From the NCBI GenBank assembly GCA_036501825.1, contig DASXZP010000026.1, positions 496,001 through 560,000 of the forward strand: a DNA stretch of 64,000 nt. The letters are read 5' to 3'. Source of the DNA: JAFECT01 sp036501825. GTDB lineage: Bacteria; Pseudomonadota; Alphaproteobacteria; Caulobacterales; Caulobacteraceae. How positions within the stretch are numbered: position 1 is the first letter of the stretch; every line of letters starts with the position of its first letter. The translations under genes and the position numbers were made by a program. Below are positions 25,317 through 34,600 of this stretch, one piece after another. The notes beneath the pieces are model-generated. The model ran no database searches and was not told the DNA's origin. It saw only the letters and a list, made by a program, of their open reading frames with translations.

Positions 25317-26442
25317 ATGCGACCGGATGTCGAGGCCATGGCGGCCGACATCGAGCAGTCCGTCGGACTGCTCAGGAGGCGTCTTTGACTGGGAACCCGC
25401 CCTCCGCAAACTCGACGAACTGAACGCAAGGGTCGAAGATCCGACTCTTTGGGACAAACCGGCGGACGCCCAGGCGGTGATGCGCGAACGCACCCGCTTG
25501 CAGGCGTCGGTGGATGCGGTCAGCAGCATCTCCAACGAGCTCGCCGACGCGGTCGGTTTCGCCGAGATGGCGGACGAGGAGGGCGACGAAGGCTCTCTCG
25601 AGGAAGCCCGCGCCCAGCTCCGCGCCCTGAAGGAACGCGCCGCGCGCGCCGAACTGGAGGCGCTGCTGTCGGGCGAGGCGGACGCCAACGACGCCTATGT
25701 CGAAGTGAACGCCGGCGCCGGCGGCACCGAGAGCCAGGACTGGGCCTCGATGTTGCTGCGCATGTACACGCGCTGGGCCGGCCAGCACGGCTATCAGGTC
25801 GACTTCCAGGAAGAGACCGGCGGCGAAACCGCCGGCATCAAGTCGGCGACCATCATGGTCAAGGGCCCCAACGCCTACGGCTGGCTGAAGTCGGAGTCCG
25901 GCGTGCACCGCCTGGTGCGCATCTCGCCCTACGATTCCAACGCGCGCCGTCACACCTCGTTTGCGTCGGTGGGCGTTTCACCGGTGGTCGACGACACCAT
26001 CGAAATCGAGATCAACCCGTCGGACGTGCGCACCGACACCTATCGCGCGTCCGGCGCCGGCGGCCAGCACATCAACAAGACCGACTCCGCGGTGCGTCTT
26101 ACCCACATTCCGACCGGGGTGGCCGTCGCCTGTCAGGCGGGCCGGTCGCAGCACGCCAACCGTGATGAAGCGTGGAAGATGCTGCGCGCGCGCCTCTACG
26201 AACGCGAGCTCGCCATCCGCGAAGCCGCCGCCCAGGCGCTCGAGGACGAGAAGACCGACATCGGCTGGGGCCACCAGATCCGCAGCTACGTGCTGCAGCC
26301 GTACCAGATGGTGAAGGACCTGCGCACCGACGTCGAAACCTCAGACACGCAGGGCGTCCTCGACGGCGACCTCGACCAGTTCATGGGCGCGGCGCTGGCG
26401 CAGAAGGTGGGCGTGACGAGGGATGCGGAGGGGACAGGTTAA
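25317..26442 (+). CDS. prfB: Peptide chain release factor 2, with programmed +1 frameshift
   Basis: RF2 ends translation at UGA and UAA. ATG at 25317 opens a 23-codon frame ending in CTT TGA. A +1 shift there continues as DWEPALRKLDELNARVEDP, giving about 374 residues in total. The tripeptide anticodon region reads SPYDS (SPF in E. coli; the Tyr form seems usual in this group, from memory), and GGQ is at about 248-250. The ribosome site GGAG touches palindromic element copy 2, and the TAA stop (26440-26442) lies inside the first repeat of copy 3, which adds the last three residues (GTG). Both ends of the gene are therefore shaped by mobile repeats. Confidence 0.96.
25374..25389 (+). promoter_or_regulatory. 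RF2 programmed frameshift site
   Basis: Internal Shine-Dalgarno AGGAGG (25374-25379), a three-base spacer, then CTT TGA C (25383-25389). The order and spacing match the classical E. coli prfB site. When RF2 is scarce the ribosome slips +1 on CUU instead of terminating at UGA, so RF2 controls its own synthesis. Confidence 0.95.
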
Positions 26443-26641
26443 GGTGTCCCAAGTCTTGATCTAGTCGCTGCACCTGCTTCATCGGGGACACCTTAACCTG
26501 TCCCCGATGTTTCTTTTTCCTCACCGGTGAGCAACGTCCGCGTCGCAAAAAAAGAAGGCACATCGGGGACGGCTTAAGATGTCCCCTCGGTCGCGATGGA
26601 TGCCGACGTCGGCGTTTGTTGGGACACCTTAAGCCGTCCCC
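26430..26641. repeat. Palindromic element, RAYT-family derivative, copy 3 (prfB 3' end)
   Basis: Doublets 26430-26450/26484-26505 (GGGGACAGGTTAAGG type) and 26565-26586/26621-26641 (GGGGACGGCTTAAG type), with spacers of 33 and 34 nt. The 59-nt centre is bordered by GATGTTTCTTTTT and AAAAAAAGAAGGCACATC. The first repeat contains the prfB stop codon. Confidence 0.9.
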
Positions 26642-26711
26642 TTTTCGACGGCCGAACATCGTCCTATGGTCCGGTCCAAACCGTATACGCTTTTCCTGGA
26701 GGGGAGTTCTG

Positions 26712-28265
26712 ATGCGCCGTCCTTTGATTGCCGCCCTGTTGTGCGGCTTTGCCCTGTCTGCGACCGCCGCCGCGCCGGTTTTTGCGGCCGATGACCCGGC
26801 CAAGGCCGATGCGGCCAAGGACGCCAAGGCGGACAAGGACGAGGCCAAGGCCTCCGTGGTGGAGAGCGCCGTCCCCAACCATCGCTCGATCCCCTTCCGG
26901 GGCGGGACGCTGGCCTACACGGTGACCCCCGGGACCCTGACCATCCGCAACGACGAGGGCGAGCCGATCGCGTCCGTCTTCTACGTCGCCTACACCATGG
27001 ACCACGGCAAGGACGGCGGCCCGCGCCCGGTGACCTTCCTCTACAACGGCGGTCCGGGCTCCTCGACCATGTGGCTGCACATGGGCTCGTTCGGGCCGAT
27101 GAAGATCGACGTGTCCTCGCATGCGGGGCTGCCGGCGGCGCCGTTCCGGTTCCTGCCAAACCCCGACACCCTCCTCGACAAGACCGACCTGGTGTTCATC
27201 GACGCGGTGACCACCGGCCTGTCGCGACCGCTCGGCAAGGCAACGCCGAAGGACTTCTTCGGCGTTGACCAGGACCTCGACGCCTTCGCGCGCGCGATCC
27301 AGCGCTATCTGACCATTAACGGCCGCTGGAACAGCCCCAAGTTCATCATCGGCGAAAGCTACGGCACCCTGCGCACCGCCGGCATCGCCAACACCTTGCA
27401 GGAACGCGGCGTGCAGATGAACGGCGTCGCCTTGATGTCGACGGTGCTCGACATCGGCGAGTTGTTCGACCGTCACGACCAGGGCTTTGTCAATGTTGTG
27501 CCGACCTATGCGGCGATCGCCTGGTACCACAACCGGCTGCAGAACAAGCCGGCGGACCTGGAGGCCTATCTGCAGGAAGTGCGTGACTTCGCCGCCGGCC
27601 CGTACGCCGCCGCGCTGCAGAAGGGCGACACGATCTCGCCGGCGGAACGCGACGCGGTGGCGCAGAAGCTCGGCGCCTATATCGGGATTTCGCCGCAGGT
27701 GATCATCCAGAACAACCTGCGTCTCGACGCCGATCGCTTCCGCAAGGAGCTGGAGCGTGACCAGCGCAAGACGGTGGGCCGCCTCGACGGCCGCTTCGAG
27801 GGCGAGGACTTCGACGCCGGCGGCGCGGGCACCGACTACGACCCGACCGACGCCTCCATGTCGGGCTCGTTCATCGGCGCGCTGAACGACTATCTGTTCC
27901 GCGACCTCGGCTACAAGACCGACCTGACCTACCGGCCCAACAACTACGCGGGCATCGCAGGCGGCTGGGATTGGCGCCACCGCTCCGGCGGCCAGCGCCA
28001 AATCGCGGCGAATACGGCGGCGGACCTGGGCGAAGCGATGCGGCGCGACCCGCATCTGAAACTGCTGTCGCTGAACGGCCTCTACGACCTCGCCACGCCG
28101 TTCTTCGGCGCCGAGTACGACATCAAGCACATGTCGCTGGAGCCCGACCGCGAAGCGAACATCACGTTCAAGTACTACCCGTCGGGCCACATGATCTACA
28201 TCGACCCGACCTCGGCGGCGAAACTGCACGACGACATCGAAGCGTGGATGGACTCAGCGCGGTAA
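26712..28265 (+). CDS. S10-family serine carboxypeptidase-like protein
   Basis: 517 residues: signal peptide ending VFAAD, a Lys/Ala/Asp-rich linker (about 28-50) and an alpha/beta-hydrolase peptidase S10 domain. Catalytic serine in GESYG (about 216), with the oxyanion segment LYNGGPGSSTMWLHMGSFGP upstream, Asp in NGLYDLATPF and His in YPSGHMIY. Probably a periplasmic carboxypeptidase with unknown substrates. The start at 26712 follows a GGAGGGGAG ribosome site. A palindromic element lies upstream, and the RAYT element begins five bases after the stop. Confidence 0.92.
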   Translation: MRRPLIAALLCGFALSATAAAPVFAADDPAKADAAKDAKADKDEAKASVVESAVPNHRSIPFRGGTLAYTVTPGTLTIRNDEGEPIASVFYVAYTMDHGKDGGPRPVTFLYNGGPGSSTMWLHMGSFGPMKIDVSSHAGLPAAPFRFLPNPDTLLDKTDLVFIDAVTTGLSRPLGKATPKDFFGVDQDLDAFARAIQRYLTINGRWNSPKFIIGESYGTLRTAGIANTLQERGVQMNGVALMSTVLDIGELFDRHDQGFVNVVPTYAAIAWYHNRLQNKPADLEAYLQEVRDFAAGPYAAALQKGDTISPAERDAVAQKLGAYIGISPQVIIQNNLRLDADRFRKELERDQRKTVGRLDGRFEGEDFDAGGAGTDYDPTDASMSGSFIGALNDYLFRDLGYKTDLTYRPNNYAGIAGGWDWRHRSGGQRQIAANTAADLGEAMRRDPHLKLLSLNGLYDLATPFFGAEYDIKHMSLEPDREANITFKYYPSGHMIYIDPTSAAKLHDDIEAWMDSAR

Positions 28266-28270
28266 GAGCA

Positions 28271-29112
28271 GGGGACAGGTTAAGGTGTCCCAGCGCTTGA
28301 ACTATTCGTTACGGCGGCCTTATCGGGGACACCTTAACCTGTCCCCGATGTTCCCTTTTTGTTTCGCTTATGCTAAGCGATCGGAATGCCTCGCGCCGCC
28401 CGCATCGTCGTGCCCGGATCCCCCACCACGTAACCCAACGCGGCAACAACCGCGCGCCGATTTTCTTCAAGGAAGGCGACCACCACGTCTATCGCCACAT
28501 GCTGCGCCAGCAAGCCGACCTGAACGGCGTCGAGGTGTGGGCCTATTGCCTGATGCCCAACCACGTTCACCTGGTCATGACGCCGTCGACTGAAGACGGA
28601 TTGGCGCGCGCGGTCGGCGAAACGCATCGTCGGTACACGAGCTTCGTCAATGCGCGGGCGAACCGGACGGGGCATCTGTTTCAAAGTCGCTACGCGTCGG
28701 TGGCGATGGACGAAAAGCACCTATGGGCGGCGATCCGGTACGTCAGTCTCAACCCGGTGCGCGCGGGTCTGGTGGAACGCGCGGACGACTGGCCGTGGTC
28801 GAGCGTTCGTGCGCACCTCAAGCGAATGGACGATGCGTTGGTGTCGGTGCGTCCGGTGCTGGAGCGCGTCGGCGACTTTGCGAGCTACCTCGTCGAGACG
28901 GATGCAAGGTACGAAGAGGCCGTGCGCGCGCTTCGTGTATCAGCGTTGAGCGGGCGTCCATTGGGATCGCGCGCGTTTCTTGAAGATGTTGAGCTGCGGC
29001 TGCGCGGCGCGGCGGCGGCTTGAAAAAGAAACATCGGGGACAGGTTAAGGTGTCCCCGATGCGTCCGATCGTTTTGACTGTGGCAGGCCTAGGGACACCT
29101 TAACCTGTCCCC
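28271..29112 (+). mobile_element. RAYT-containing palindromic element (putative autonomous copy)
   Basis: 842-bp unit: inverted doublet 28271-28291/28325-28346, then GATGTTCCCTTTTT, the RAYT gene, AAAAAGAAACATC, then inverted doublet 29036-29057/29092-29112. The three gene-less copies nearby (15715, 25083, 26430) have the same doublets and the same GATGTT/ACATC borders around a 38-73-nt centre. The relationship resembles an autonomous element and its MITEs. The element lies between the S10 peptidase stop (5 nt away) and the bactofilin stop (5 nt away). Confidence 0.88.
28370..29023 (+). CDS. REP-associated tyrosine transposase (RAYT, Y1/IS200-like)
   Basis: 217 codons. HUH single-strand transposase: H-V-H in MPNHVHLVM (about 65-67), the nearby Tyr in RRYTSFVNAR is a likely nucleophile, and the RAYT signature WAAIRYVSLNPVRAGLV follows. 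Family members begin like MPRAARIVVPGSPHHVTQRGN. Here that start (ATG 28386) is one base out of frame, because the C run at 28420-28424 is one C short. The open frame instead starts at 28370 with an unrelated 18-residue N-terminus. This is either a recent frameshift or a sequence error. The stop codon is part of the conserved right border. Confidence 0.88.
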   Translation: MLSDRNASRRPHRRARIPHHVTQRGNNRAPIFFKEGDHHVYRHMLRQQADLNGVEVWAYCLMPNHVHLVMTPSTEDGLARAVGETHRRYTSFVNARANRTGHLFQSRYASVAMDEKHLWAAIRYVSLNPVRAGLVERADDWPWSSVRAHLKRMDDALVSVRPVLERVGDFASYLVETDARYEEAVRALRVSALSGRPLGSRAFLEDVELRLRGAAAA

Positions 29113-29117
29113 TACAC

Positions 29118-29672
29118 CTACCCCGCGGGCTTCAGCTCGATCAGTTGACCCGTGTCGGCCGGCGCGATGGTCGGCAGGGGCTGGGCGTAGGTGGGGGCGG
29201 CTTGCGCCTGCGGAGCGGCGGCGGGTTGGCCGTCCTTGCGGCCTTGCAGGCAGCGGCCCTGGAAGTAGGCGCCGACGTCGATCGCCAGTTGCTCGTGCGA
29301 GATGTCGCCGTCGACATAAGCCGTCGAAACCAGCTTCACCTGCTTGCCGGCGACGCCGCCGACGACGCGGCCCCGCACTTCGACATAGTCGGCCATCACA
29401 TTGCCTTCGATGTTGCCGGTCTCGCCGACGGTCAGGCGCGCGACCTTCACGTCGCCGCGCACGGTGCCGTCCACGACCAGTTCGCCGGGGCCGACCACAT
29501 TGCCTTCGAAGGTGAGATCCGAGGCGAGCGTCGAGACCGCGCGCGCGGGAAGCGGACGCGGCGCCGGCGTCGCCATCTGCACGCCGCCCTTGTTCAGGTC
29601 GGGCAGATCGCTCGGCACCGGAACGGAGGCCGGCGCGTCCTTCGGGTTGGGTTTGTTAGTTTTGCTGAACAT
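29118..29672 (-). CDS. Bactofilin family cytoskeletal protein
   Basis: 184 residues. The central bactofilin beta-helix domain (about 48-140) has regular VxGDVxVxxLTVGETGNIEG-type turns, flanked by Pro-rich disordered tails. Bactofilins polymerise without nucleotide and recruit cell-wall enzymes, for example for stalk growth in Caulobacter. The gene overlaps the upstream M23 peptidase by 17 nt, an arrangement known from bactofilin/M23 pairs that shape cells. The 3' end lies against the RAYT element. Confidence 0.93.
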   Translation of the reverse strand: MFSKTNKPNPKDAPASVPVPSDLPDLNKGGVQMATPAPRPLPARAVSTLASDLTFEGNVVGPGELVVDGTVRGDVKVARLTVGETGNIEGNVMADYVEVRGRVVGGVAGKQVKLVSTAYVDGDISHEQLAIDVGAYFQGRCLQGRKDGQPAAAPQAQAAPTYAQPLPTIAPADTGQLIELKPAG

Positions 29673-30819
29673 AGTCTCCGGCCTTTACGAAACGAATGGG
29701 GTTTTCTACGCGGCCGTTGATCCAGATCTCGTAGTGCACGTGAGGTCCGGTGGAGCGGCCGGTCGAGCCCATCCCGGCGATGCGTTGCCCGAGGGCGACG
29801 TGATCTCCGACATGGACGGCGATGGTGGCGAGGTGGGCGTAGCGGGTCTTGAAGCCTCCTCCGTGATCGATCTCCACCACATTGCCGTAGCCCGAGCGCG
29901 GCCCGGTGAAGGAGACGATGCCCGGTGCGGTGGCATGGATCGGTGTCAGCATGGGACCTGCAAAATCCAGGCCCGTGTGCAGGGCTGGACGCCCGGTGAA
30001 GGGGTCGGTGCGGACTCCGAAGCCCGAAGTCTGGTGAACGTCGGCGGACGAGGCAGGCCGGCCGAAGGGCAGGCGATCCTCCTCGCTCTGCAGGGCGCGC
30101 ATGTCGGACAGGTCGGCCGAAGCGCGCTGGATGCGCGAGGCGAAGGCCTCATCCACGTCGAGGACGGCCGCCAGCGCCTTGGGATCGTGGGCGTCCACCA
30201 GCGGCCCGCCCAGGCCCGAGCCCGCGGTCTGCGGCGTGTAGGATTCAGGGTTCAGGCCGGCCAGGCGGAAGGCGAGGCGCAGGCGCTCGGCCCGGTCGTG
30301 GGCATAGCCCTCGGCCTTACCCACCATCCGCTCCTGATCCATGCGCACGGCCAGAACCCGCTCGATCGGCGAGCTGGTCTTGGAGTCCATCGGCGGCTCA
30401 GGGGCCAGGGCGGTGTCCGCGCCCGGGACGCCCTTGAAGTCGCCCAGCACCCGGATCAGGGCCGCGTGGCGGTGTTCGACCGTGCGGGCCAGTTCGTCCA
30501 CGGAGCCCGCGGTGACCGAAAGCTTGGCGACGGCGCTGTCCAGGCGGGCGTCGCGGTCGGCCATCAGGCGTTCGTATTTGGCGGTGACCTGGGCCACTTC
30601 CCGGTCGCCGCCGGCCCCCTTGATCAGGGTGAAGCCGGTCGACGCGGTGGCCAGAATCAGCCAGACTCCAAGGACTGTGGCGGCCCCTGCCAGGAAAACC
30701 TGCCTGGTGGTCGTGAGGATGTAACCCCGCGTTTCTCCGCCCGAGCGGAGATAGAGGTGCCGTTCCGGGAACAGGCCTTCTAGCCATTCGCGCATGTGCG
30801 CCACGCGTCCGCGTGTCAT
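29656..30819 (-). CDS. M23 family metallopeptidase (membrane-anchored LytM-type)
   Basis: About 387 residues. Short cytoplasmic N-terminus, one transmembrane segment (about 35-60), a coiled-coil periplasmic region (about 65-130) and a C-terminal M23 domain with HTGLDFAGP, NVVEIDHGGGF, and HVHYEIW. These are the expected zinc ligands H..D and HxH, so it is probably an active endopeptidase. Starts at 30819 and 30795 are both possible; neither has a strong ribosome site. Being translationally coupled to the bactofilin gene suggests it is the wall hydrolase positioned by that filament. Confidence 0.93.
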   Translation of the reverse strand: MTRGRVAHMREWLEGLFPERHLYLRSGGETRGYILTTTRQVFLAGAATVLGVWLILATASTGFTLIKGAGGDREVAQVTAKYERLMADRDARLDSAVAKLSVTAGSVDELARTVEHRHAALIRVLGDFKGVPGADTALAPEPPMDSKTSSPIERVLAVRMDQERMVGKAEGYAHDRAERLRLAFRLAGLNPESYTPQTAGSGLGGPLVDAHDPKALAAVLDVDEAFASRIQRASADLSDMRALQSEEDRLPFGRPASSADVHQTSGFGVRTDPFTGRPALHTGLDFAGPMLTPIHATAPGIVSFTGPRSGYGNVVEIDHGGGFKTRYAHLATIAVHVGDHVALGQRIAGMGSTGRSTGPHVHYEIWINGRVENPIRFVKAGDYVQQN

Positions 30820-31158
30820 CGCCCCGCCTACACCCACCAAACTTTCAGAATTTATGCCTTTAACGCCTGTTAAGGCGCAAGGGGCCTTGGCGCGCGTTAG
30901 CCATGTTACGGACGTGTTTCAACTTTGACGATGCTAGGCTGAACCTTATTCGCGTAGCAGGGGTACCCGAAATTATGGTTCAGCCGCCCCGCTCTACACT
31001 TGCGCCATACTGAATGCGGGCGGCGTTTACCAAGCCTGGACTGGGTTATCCCCAGGGGCGGGGGATGACGCGATAGTGATCTCCGCCCTGGTCCCGGCGA
31101 GGGAGGAACCGATCCCGCCCTTGGACGCTCGCCCTCCTAGCGACCACGGGTCGCGGGG
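30820..31158. other. 339-bp intergenic region upstream of the M23-bactofilin operon
   Basis: No gene supported; it holds the promoter of the M23-bactofilin pair. TTAA-N6-TTAA at 30860-30873 resembles a CtrA site (TTAA-N7-TTAA) but with one base less between the halves. The rest, toward bcp, shows no clear structure. Confidence 0.4.
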
Positions 31159-31635
31159 TTACGCCTTGGTTTCGTCAAGGGCGGCCGTCACTTCGTCTAC
31201 GTGGCCTGGGACGCGAACCTTGCGCCAGATACGACGGATGACGCCGCTCCCGTCGATTAGAAAGGTCGAGCGGTCAATTCCCATATAGGTTCGCCCATAC
31301 ATGCTTTTCTGGACCCAGGCGCCGTACCGCTCCACGACCTTGCCGTCCTCGTCGGACGCCAGGGTTACATCGAGCTGATGCTTGGCCTTGAACTTGTCAT
31401 GGGCTTTGACGCTGTCCTTGGAGACGCCGATGACCACGGCGCCCTTCTTCTTGAAGGTCTTCGCCGCCGCGGTGAAATCGATGGCCTCGCGGGTGCAGCC
31501 CGTCGTGTCGTCCTTAGGGTAGAAATAAAGGATGACCGCCTGACCCTTCAGGTCGGCGAGTCGGACGTGGCCGCCGCCATCGGTGGGCAGGTCGAATTGA
31601 GGGGCAGGGGATCCGGGTTGCAGGGACGCGCTCAT
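31159..31635 (-). CDS. bcp: Thioredoxin-dependent peroxiredoxin (BCP/PrxQ type)
   Basis: 158 residues. It reduces hydroperoxides through the peroxidatic Cys in DDTTGCTREA (about 47) within the PxxxTxxC context. The resolving Cys found five residues later in E. coli BCP is absent (GCTREAIDF), so recycling must use a different partner thiol. Arg and the thioredoxin-fold residues are conserved (RSTFLIDGSGVI). Divergent from the large AsmA-like gene with a 56-bp gap. Confidence 0.94.
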   Translation of the reverse strand: MSASLQPGSPAPQFDLPTDGGGHVRLADLKGQAVILYFYPKDDTTGCTREAIDFTAAAKTFKKKGAVVIGVSKDSVKAHDKFKAKHQLDVTLASDEDGKVVERYGAWVQKSMYGRTYMGIDRSTFLIDGSGVIRRIWRKVRVPGHVDEVTAALDETKA

Positions 31636-31691
31636 CGCTCTCTCGCTGGGTCGGTAGGCGCCGAAGGATATCCGCTGGCGGCGATGCGTCC

Positions 31692-34600
31692 ATGCTGAGT
31701 TTGCCTCCCGCCTTTCAACGCGCCCTGCACGACCGCCGCATCGTCCTGGCGGCGGCCCTGGTTCTGCTGGTCGCGGGCGTCGCGGGGGTTAGCCTGCGCG
31801 TGGCGGCCGGTCCGCTGTCGGCGCAGTGGCTGCGTCCCGCGGTGGAGCGCGCGCTGGCGAGCCAGGTCGAGGGCGGCAAGGCCCACGTCGATCGCATCGA
31901 CATCGCCTGGTTTTCGCGTGAGACCTCGCTTGGTCTCGAACTGGAAGGCGTCAGCCTGACCGACGGTCGCGGCCGGCCCGTCTTGAAGGCGCGTCACGTG
32001 GACGGCGGTTTCGCCTTCGACGGGCTGCTGAGCCTGACGCCGGCGCTCGGTCGCGTGACCGTCGATGATTTCTTCGCGGCGCTATCGGTCTCGACCAAGG
32101 GCAAGGTCGCCCTGGGTTACGACGCCGAAGGCGAATCCACCGGTCCGTCGCACACCCTGGTGCAGGACCTCAACGACATCGTCGGCCACGAAAAGTTCGC
32201 GCGGCCATCGAGCTTTCTGCGCAGCGTCGACCTCGAGCACGGCCGCATCGCCTTCCGCCAGGTGAAGGGGCCGGTCGCCTGGGTCGCCAACGTCAACACC
32301 TTCCACTTCGAAAAGCTCGCCGGCAAGCTGATGACGCGCGCCGACGCCGACGTCACCGACACGAAGACGGCGCGCAAGGCGGTGGTGCTCGCGCACGGTT
32401 CGGCGCTAGTCGGCCTGCGCGGCGCAACCGCCGCGGGACAGATCCAGGGCCTGGTGCCGGCGTTGGTGTTCCCCACGGTGGGAACGACCGCGGGCCTGTC
32501 GACGCTCGACGCCGAGGTCGACGGCCACGGTTCGATTTCCTACGACCTGGAAGCCGGCGTGCGCGCCGCGGACCTGACGCTGACCGCCGGGCAGGGCGCG
32601 TGGCGCAGCGGCGGCCAGGTGCAGGCGTTCCGCTCCGCCCAGGCGGTCGCGGCGTACAATCCCGCCAGCGGCGCGATCGAACTGACCGCGCTGAAGCTCG
32701 ACGCCCAGAACACCCAGCTCGACCTGACCGGCCGGTTCAAGCTGACGCCGGAGGACAAGCGCAACGACCATCCGGCGCGCGTCGATTTCATGCTGGGCGG
32801 ACCCAAGGTGTTCGCGACCCTCTCCGATGACGAAGCGCCGCAGCAGTTGTCCAACGTCTCGGTGATCGGGCGCTATACGCCCGAACGCCGCAAGCTCGAC
32901 CTCGAGCGCGTCTACGCCCAGCTCGGCACCGCGCCGTTGGGCGCGACCGTGGTGTTCACCGCCGACGATCGCGCGCGCGTGGGCGTGAAACTGACCGCGC
33001 GCGTCGGCGGGACGGTCACACCGCAGCAGGTGCTGGCCTTCTGGCCGCGCAAGGTGGCCGGTCCGGTCCGCGACTGGCTGAAGGGTTCGGTGCTGTCGGC
33101 GCAACTGATCAACGCCACCTTCAAGATCGATGCCGATCCGGGCGAGTTCTCGCGCCCCAAGCTGAACAACGAGGACATGAACATCGGCTTCGACTTCAAG
33201 GACGCGTCGCTCCGGTTTGCGCCCGGCCTTACGCCGATCAGCGCCGGCGTCGGCCATGCGATCGTGCAGGGCAACCGTTTCGACCTGTCGCTGGCCTCGG
33301 GCCGGGTCGACAACGTCGCGCTGAGCGAAGGCACGGTGGAAATCCCCGCGTTCAAGCCCGACGGCGGCCTCGGCATTTTCAAGGCCCGCGCCGTCGGCGA
33401 CGCGCACGAGATCGTGGCCTTCCTCGACAAGCCGCCGCTGCGTCTGTTTTCGCCGAGCGGCTTCTCGCCCGATCGCATCAGCGGCCAGGCTGACCTGCAC
33501 TTCGAGGTCGACCGGCCGATGCTGTTCGAGGTGCCGGCCAAGGACTACCGCGTGAGCTACGCCGCCACGATCCATAACGGCGGGCTGAAGGACGCGGCGC
33601 TCGGCTGGGATCTGAGCGGCGCCGAGTTGAAGGTCGACGGCGACCAGGACAAGGTGTCGGTCGGCGGCGTCGGCCTGGTCGGGCCCTACAAGGGCAAGAT
33701 CGATTTCGCGACGCGTTACCAGGGCCCCCATCTCGACCACTCGATGGCGGTCGATGTCGACGGCCTGCTGCAGGCGACGATCCTGGGCGGCAAGCGCGGA
33801 CTGGCGACGCCGCTCGCGGGCAAGTTCCGCATCGAGGGCGCCGACGGGGCGGGCGCGGTGCATTCGCCGGTGTTCGACGGGCGCGTGGCGTGGAAGGGCG
33901 GCAACGGCCCGGACCGGCTCATCGTCGAAGGCAACGGCTCGGGACCGGCGCTGCGCAAGATCGGCGCGCCGCTCGCGGCAGGCGCGCCGGACCGGTTCCC
34001 CGCGACCCTGCATCTCGCGCGCGCGGGCGACGTGTGGCGCGGCCTGTTCCACGCCGACGTGCTGCAGGCGGGCGTGCTGTGGATGCCGGGCGCCCAGCGC
34101 AACCGCGTGGTGGTGCAGGCCGACGTGTCGCCGGTGCAAGCGCGGCGTTTCGGCCTGGGCGGCCTGCCGCTGTTCAACCAGCCGCGCCAGGTGGTGGTCG
34201 ATGCGACCTTTGCCGGCGATCAGGGCACGGCGCTGGTGCGCGCGGCGACGCTTAGCGCGGCCGTGGCATGGAACGATGCGGCGGCGGGCGGGCCGGACCG
34301 GACGCTGCGCACCAACCTCACCGGCGCCGATCTCGCTCTGCTCGGTATTCCGCCCGCGCTGGCCAAACCGGGACAGCCGCTGGCGCTGTCGGCGACGTGG
34401 AAGGACGTGGCTGACGGCATCGCCGGATCGGCCGACGTCGACGCCATTCCGGTCAAGTTCCAGACCGGCCCGGGCAAGAACGGTTCGACCGTGTTCACCG
34501 TCCATGCCGACCTCGACGCCGCCTCACTGCGCCGCATGGGCGCGCCGGACCTGTTCGCCATCAACGGCGTGACCGGGCTGAACGCGCGCTGGGCGACGGT

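Noticed and set aside
25327..25389. RF2 beginning at the codon 25327 (MSRPWRPTSS)
   Set aside because: This is the out-of-frame reading upstream of the programmed frameshift; the ATG at 25317 has a ribosome site and gives the family N-terminus.
25083..29112. CRISPR-like array of palindromic repeats with about 33-nt spacers
   Set aside because: Repeats alternate in orientation, occur as doublets at separate intergenic sites, no cas genes are present and a RAYT gene is; this is a REP/REPIN-type system.
31076..31288. Small plus-strand frame upstream and opposite the bcp 3' end
   Set aside because: No ribosome site, no recognisable sequence, overlaps bcp in antisense.
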